Source: Embiotoca jacksoni (lineage: Eukaryota; Chordata; Actinopteri; Embiotocidae). From it: a stretch of 64,000 nucleotides of DNA. The notes below the pieces were generated by a model. The model ran no database searches. It had not been told where the DNA came from and was given only the letters and a program-made list of their open reading frames with translations. A program made the translations under genes and the position numbers. The stretch spans positions 20,643,024 to 20,707,023 of the forward strand of contig JAKOON010000010.1 of the NCBI GenBank assembly GCA_022577435.1, given 5' to 3'. Below are positions 62,240 through 64,000 of the stretch, in pieces (within the stretch, counting starts at the first letter, position 1; each line of letters begins with the position of its first letter).

Positions 62240-62619
62240 CGTACGCACTCTTCAGCAGGTGAGGTGATTTATGGCACCTTGACAAAGGTGGCGTGAACGA
62301 GCTGTTTAACCTCTCTGTGCCTAAACGTGGGGCAGCCGTTATTTACTGCTGCCGTCTAGTTTCCAGTCCTCAATGCTCACAGTACAGGTCCTCGCTCTCA
62401 CTGCATCCTGTCTCATGACGGCGACTGTGTTGATGTGGGCAGGTGAGAAAGGTTATACATTCATTGAAAATAGAATTAAATGAGTAATGTGTTAATAGCA
62501 GCTAAATGCAATGGGCACAATGCTTGGGTAACAGTTACTGTAAGTATATTCTTAACTGAAATGTATGTATTGCCATGTACGTGCAACAAATTATGTATTC
62601 ATTTTCATTACTGAATAAT

Positions 62620-62790
62620 CAGATGATTATTATTCCTACTAATAACGTCATCATTTAGTTTGTAAAATGTCTAATTTCCTAAAATGACGTCTTCATCGTC
62701 AACACTCCAAAACCCACAAGATATCCAATTAACAAAGATATAAGCATAAGAAAAACTGAAAATCATTACCTTCAAGATGGTGAAAGTTAA
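62620..62790 (+). repeat. Diverged interspersed repeat of percomorph type
   Basis: The order TCATTTAGTTTGTAAAATGTC, AAAATGACGTCTTC, CTCCAAAACCCACAAGATAT and CAATTAACAAAGATATAA follows a repeat I recall as abundant in percomorph genomes, whose intact copies end in alternating ATTAATCGATTA-type motifs. Those ends are degraded here (TGAATAATCAGATGATTATT at the left). The family name is not assigned. Confidence 0.45.
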
Positions 62791-63098
62791 ACCCGGAGTA
62801 ATTAATATTTACAACTAAGTGGTAGTTTTAACCCTTGTAGAGAAATAAAGCTGACATCGGAAATTACAGAAGTTGTCATGGCAGCAAGGAAACTAGAATC
62901 AAGTTTGAAGTCTTTGAAGTTGATGCTTTCATCCCATTAAATTGGGAAAATGTTCCTTCTTTATATTATATGATGGTGTTATTAGTCCCGTGTGGACCTG
63001 CAGACAGACATATATTGGAGTAGACCCTTAGCGTCTGGACGTACATATATCCATTTTGCGCGAGGCTCCTCTGACTCCTCTGACATGCCCTGAGCAGC

Positions 63099-63132
<34 letters not shown>
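63099..63132 (+). repeat. (GA)n tract
   Basis: A GA dinucleotide repeat, followed about 100 nt later by a 50-nt uninterrupted purine run (63239-63288). Confidence 0.92.
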
Positions 63133-63135
<3 letters not shown>

Positions 63136-63238
63136 TTATGAAACAGAGTTGTCAGCCATTCTGTTGAGTTTCATAGAATGTGAGGCGAAACAAGAATAGT
63201 GTACAGCTGTTTCCTCCCTGACACAGAGGGAGGCAGAT

Positions 63239-63288
63239 GAAGGGGAAAAGAGGGAAAAGAGGAAGAGGGAGGGAGGAAGAGGGGAGAG
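63239..63288 (+). repeat. 50-nt polypurine tract
   Basis: Fifty consecutive purines with GGGAAAAGAGG-like partial mirror symmetry, so an intramolecular triplex is possible. Low complexity, no coding meaning. Confidence 0.85.
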
Positions 63289-64000
63289 CGGGAGAGAGCT
63301 CTCCGCTCTGTGATGTGCTCTGATGTAGCTGCAGCTCTAGGTCAAACGCTGCCAGTGTTTTGTGTTCATCTTCGTCTCGTCTCCCCAGTGCTCCTCTAAA
63401 TTATTCACAGCCTGAAGTGTGCAATGTGGCTGCCTCCCTCTTTCCTCGCTCCTCTTTCACTCTACATTGCTCTGCGTCTCTTTTTTTCTGTTTCCCATCC
63501 CTTCCTTTCTCTCTCATGTGACGGCTTGTTTCAGAATAACCCCCCCCCCAACCCGTACCATAACCACTCATCTACCATCACCCACCCAGCTTTCATTACT
63601 GACTCCATCTCTCACACTCCTCCTTTCATCCCGGCTTGTCTCCCGCTTGATTCTCCTGACTGCCAGACTAGAGGCAACCGTTTTTTTTAAGTTTTTTTTT
63701 TATGGGGGAGGCTGCCAGCTGTTAGCTTCAACTCCTTGGTATCTCCTGCTCTGCCCCTGCATCGCCGTACCTTCCTGATGTACCGGTTGAGCAGACGGGG
63801 TGTTGTACCTCTATGTTTTTTTTTCCTCATCTCAACTCCTGATTTCCAGTGATTTTCAGCTCATTTTATTGAGGTGAATCGTGAATTAAACCCCATGTGT
63901 GCACCACATCCTCAGGCCAGTCCATGCCAGTGATTAAACAGCCATCGTTTCACCTTTAACTGACTGCCAGTGCTGTAAAAATGGAGGTAATAGTTAGATA

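Larger units (their letters stand above)
59021..64000 (+). other. Intron, 3' segment reaching the window end
   Basis: Contents: unique sequence at 59021-61300, with candidate motif-rich stretches near 60500-61250; a CA tract at 62165-62238; a diverged interspersed repeat at about 62620-62790; (GA)n and purine tracts at 63099-63132 and 63239-63288; a 10-C run at 63540-63549; and C/T-rich sequence to about 63700. The exon expected to start with a CDSES-type peptide was not found. Confidence 0.55.

Noticed and set aside
62382..62444. Block before a strong GCAG|GTGAGA donor
   Set aside because: The gene's frame contains a TGA stop after 11 codons from the nearest acceptor.

Overview
This is vertebrate, almost certainly teleost, genomic DNA. 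It has no long coding ORFs, many (CA)n/(TG)n tracts and mononucleotide runs, a decayed Tc1/mariner copy of the type common in fish, a tRNA-derived SINE, a probable MITE, and short GT-AG-bounded exons separated by large introns. I see no bacterial, viral or organellar sequence and no CRISPR array.

The only gene I can support runs on the + strand and belongs to the AUTS2/FBRSL1/FBRS family. A 102-nt exon (8721-8822) and a 36-nt exon (13217-13252) are both phase 0. They encode 34 and 12 residues that match, in length and order, two consecutive early exons of AUTS2 as I remember them. The 12-residue peptide SSTHSLSGRGYS is closer to my recollection of FBRSL1 than of AUTS2, so fbrsl1 is the favoured paralogue; this was not tested by alignment. 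The start of the gene lies upstream of the window. The next family exon, expected to begin with a CDSxS-type peptide, was not found and probably lies downstream. The window is therefore mostly intron, including at least 45.7 kb after the 36-nt exon.

Within the introns are several exon-like signals of lower certainty: a 51-nt block with an internal ATG (4686-4736), an alternative terminal exon with a strong acceptor, an 84-codon phase-0 frame and a poly(A) hexamer (14218 to about 15015), a 21-nt microexon (46081-46101) and a 30-nt exon (58991-59020). All are in the frame of the gene.

Layout: 1-8.7 kb, 5' intron with GC-rich 3-4.7 kb and a candidate regulatory block at 5.4-6.6 kb; 8.7-13.3 kb, the two confident exons; 13.3-16 kb, candidate short-isoform end; 15.9-16.9 kb, Tc1 fossil; 17-35 kb, intron with dense microsatellites and a MITE at 27.1-27.7 kb; 35-58 kb, intron with AT-rich, homeodomain-motif-rich stretches that look like conserved noncoding elements, plus a SINE at 48.0 kb and a GGAT-type minisatellite at 57 kb; 59-64 kb, intron with a CA tract, a diverged interspersed repeat and polypurine tracts. 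The regulatory calls rest on motif density and appearance only, because conservation cannot be tested from one sequence.
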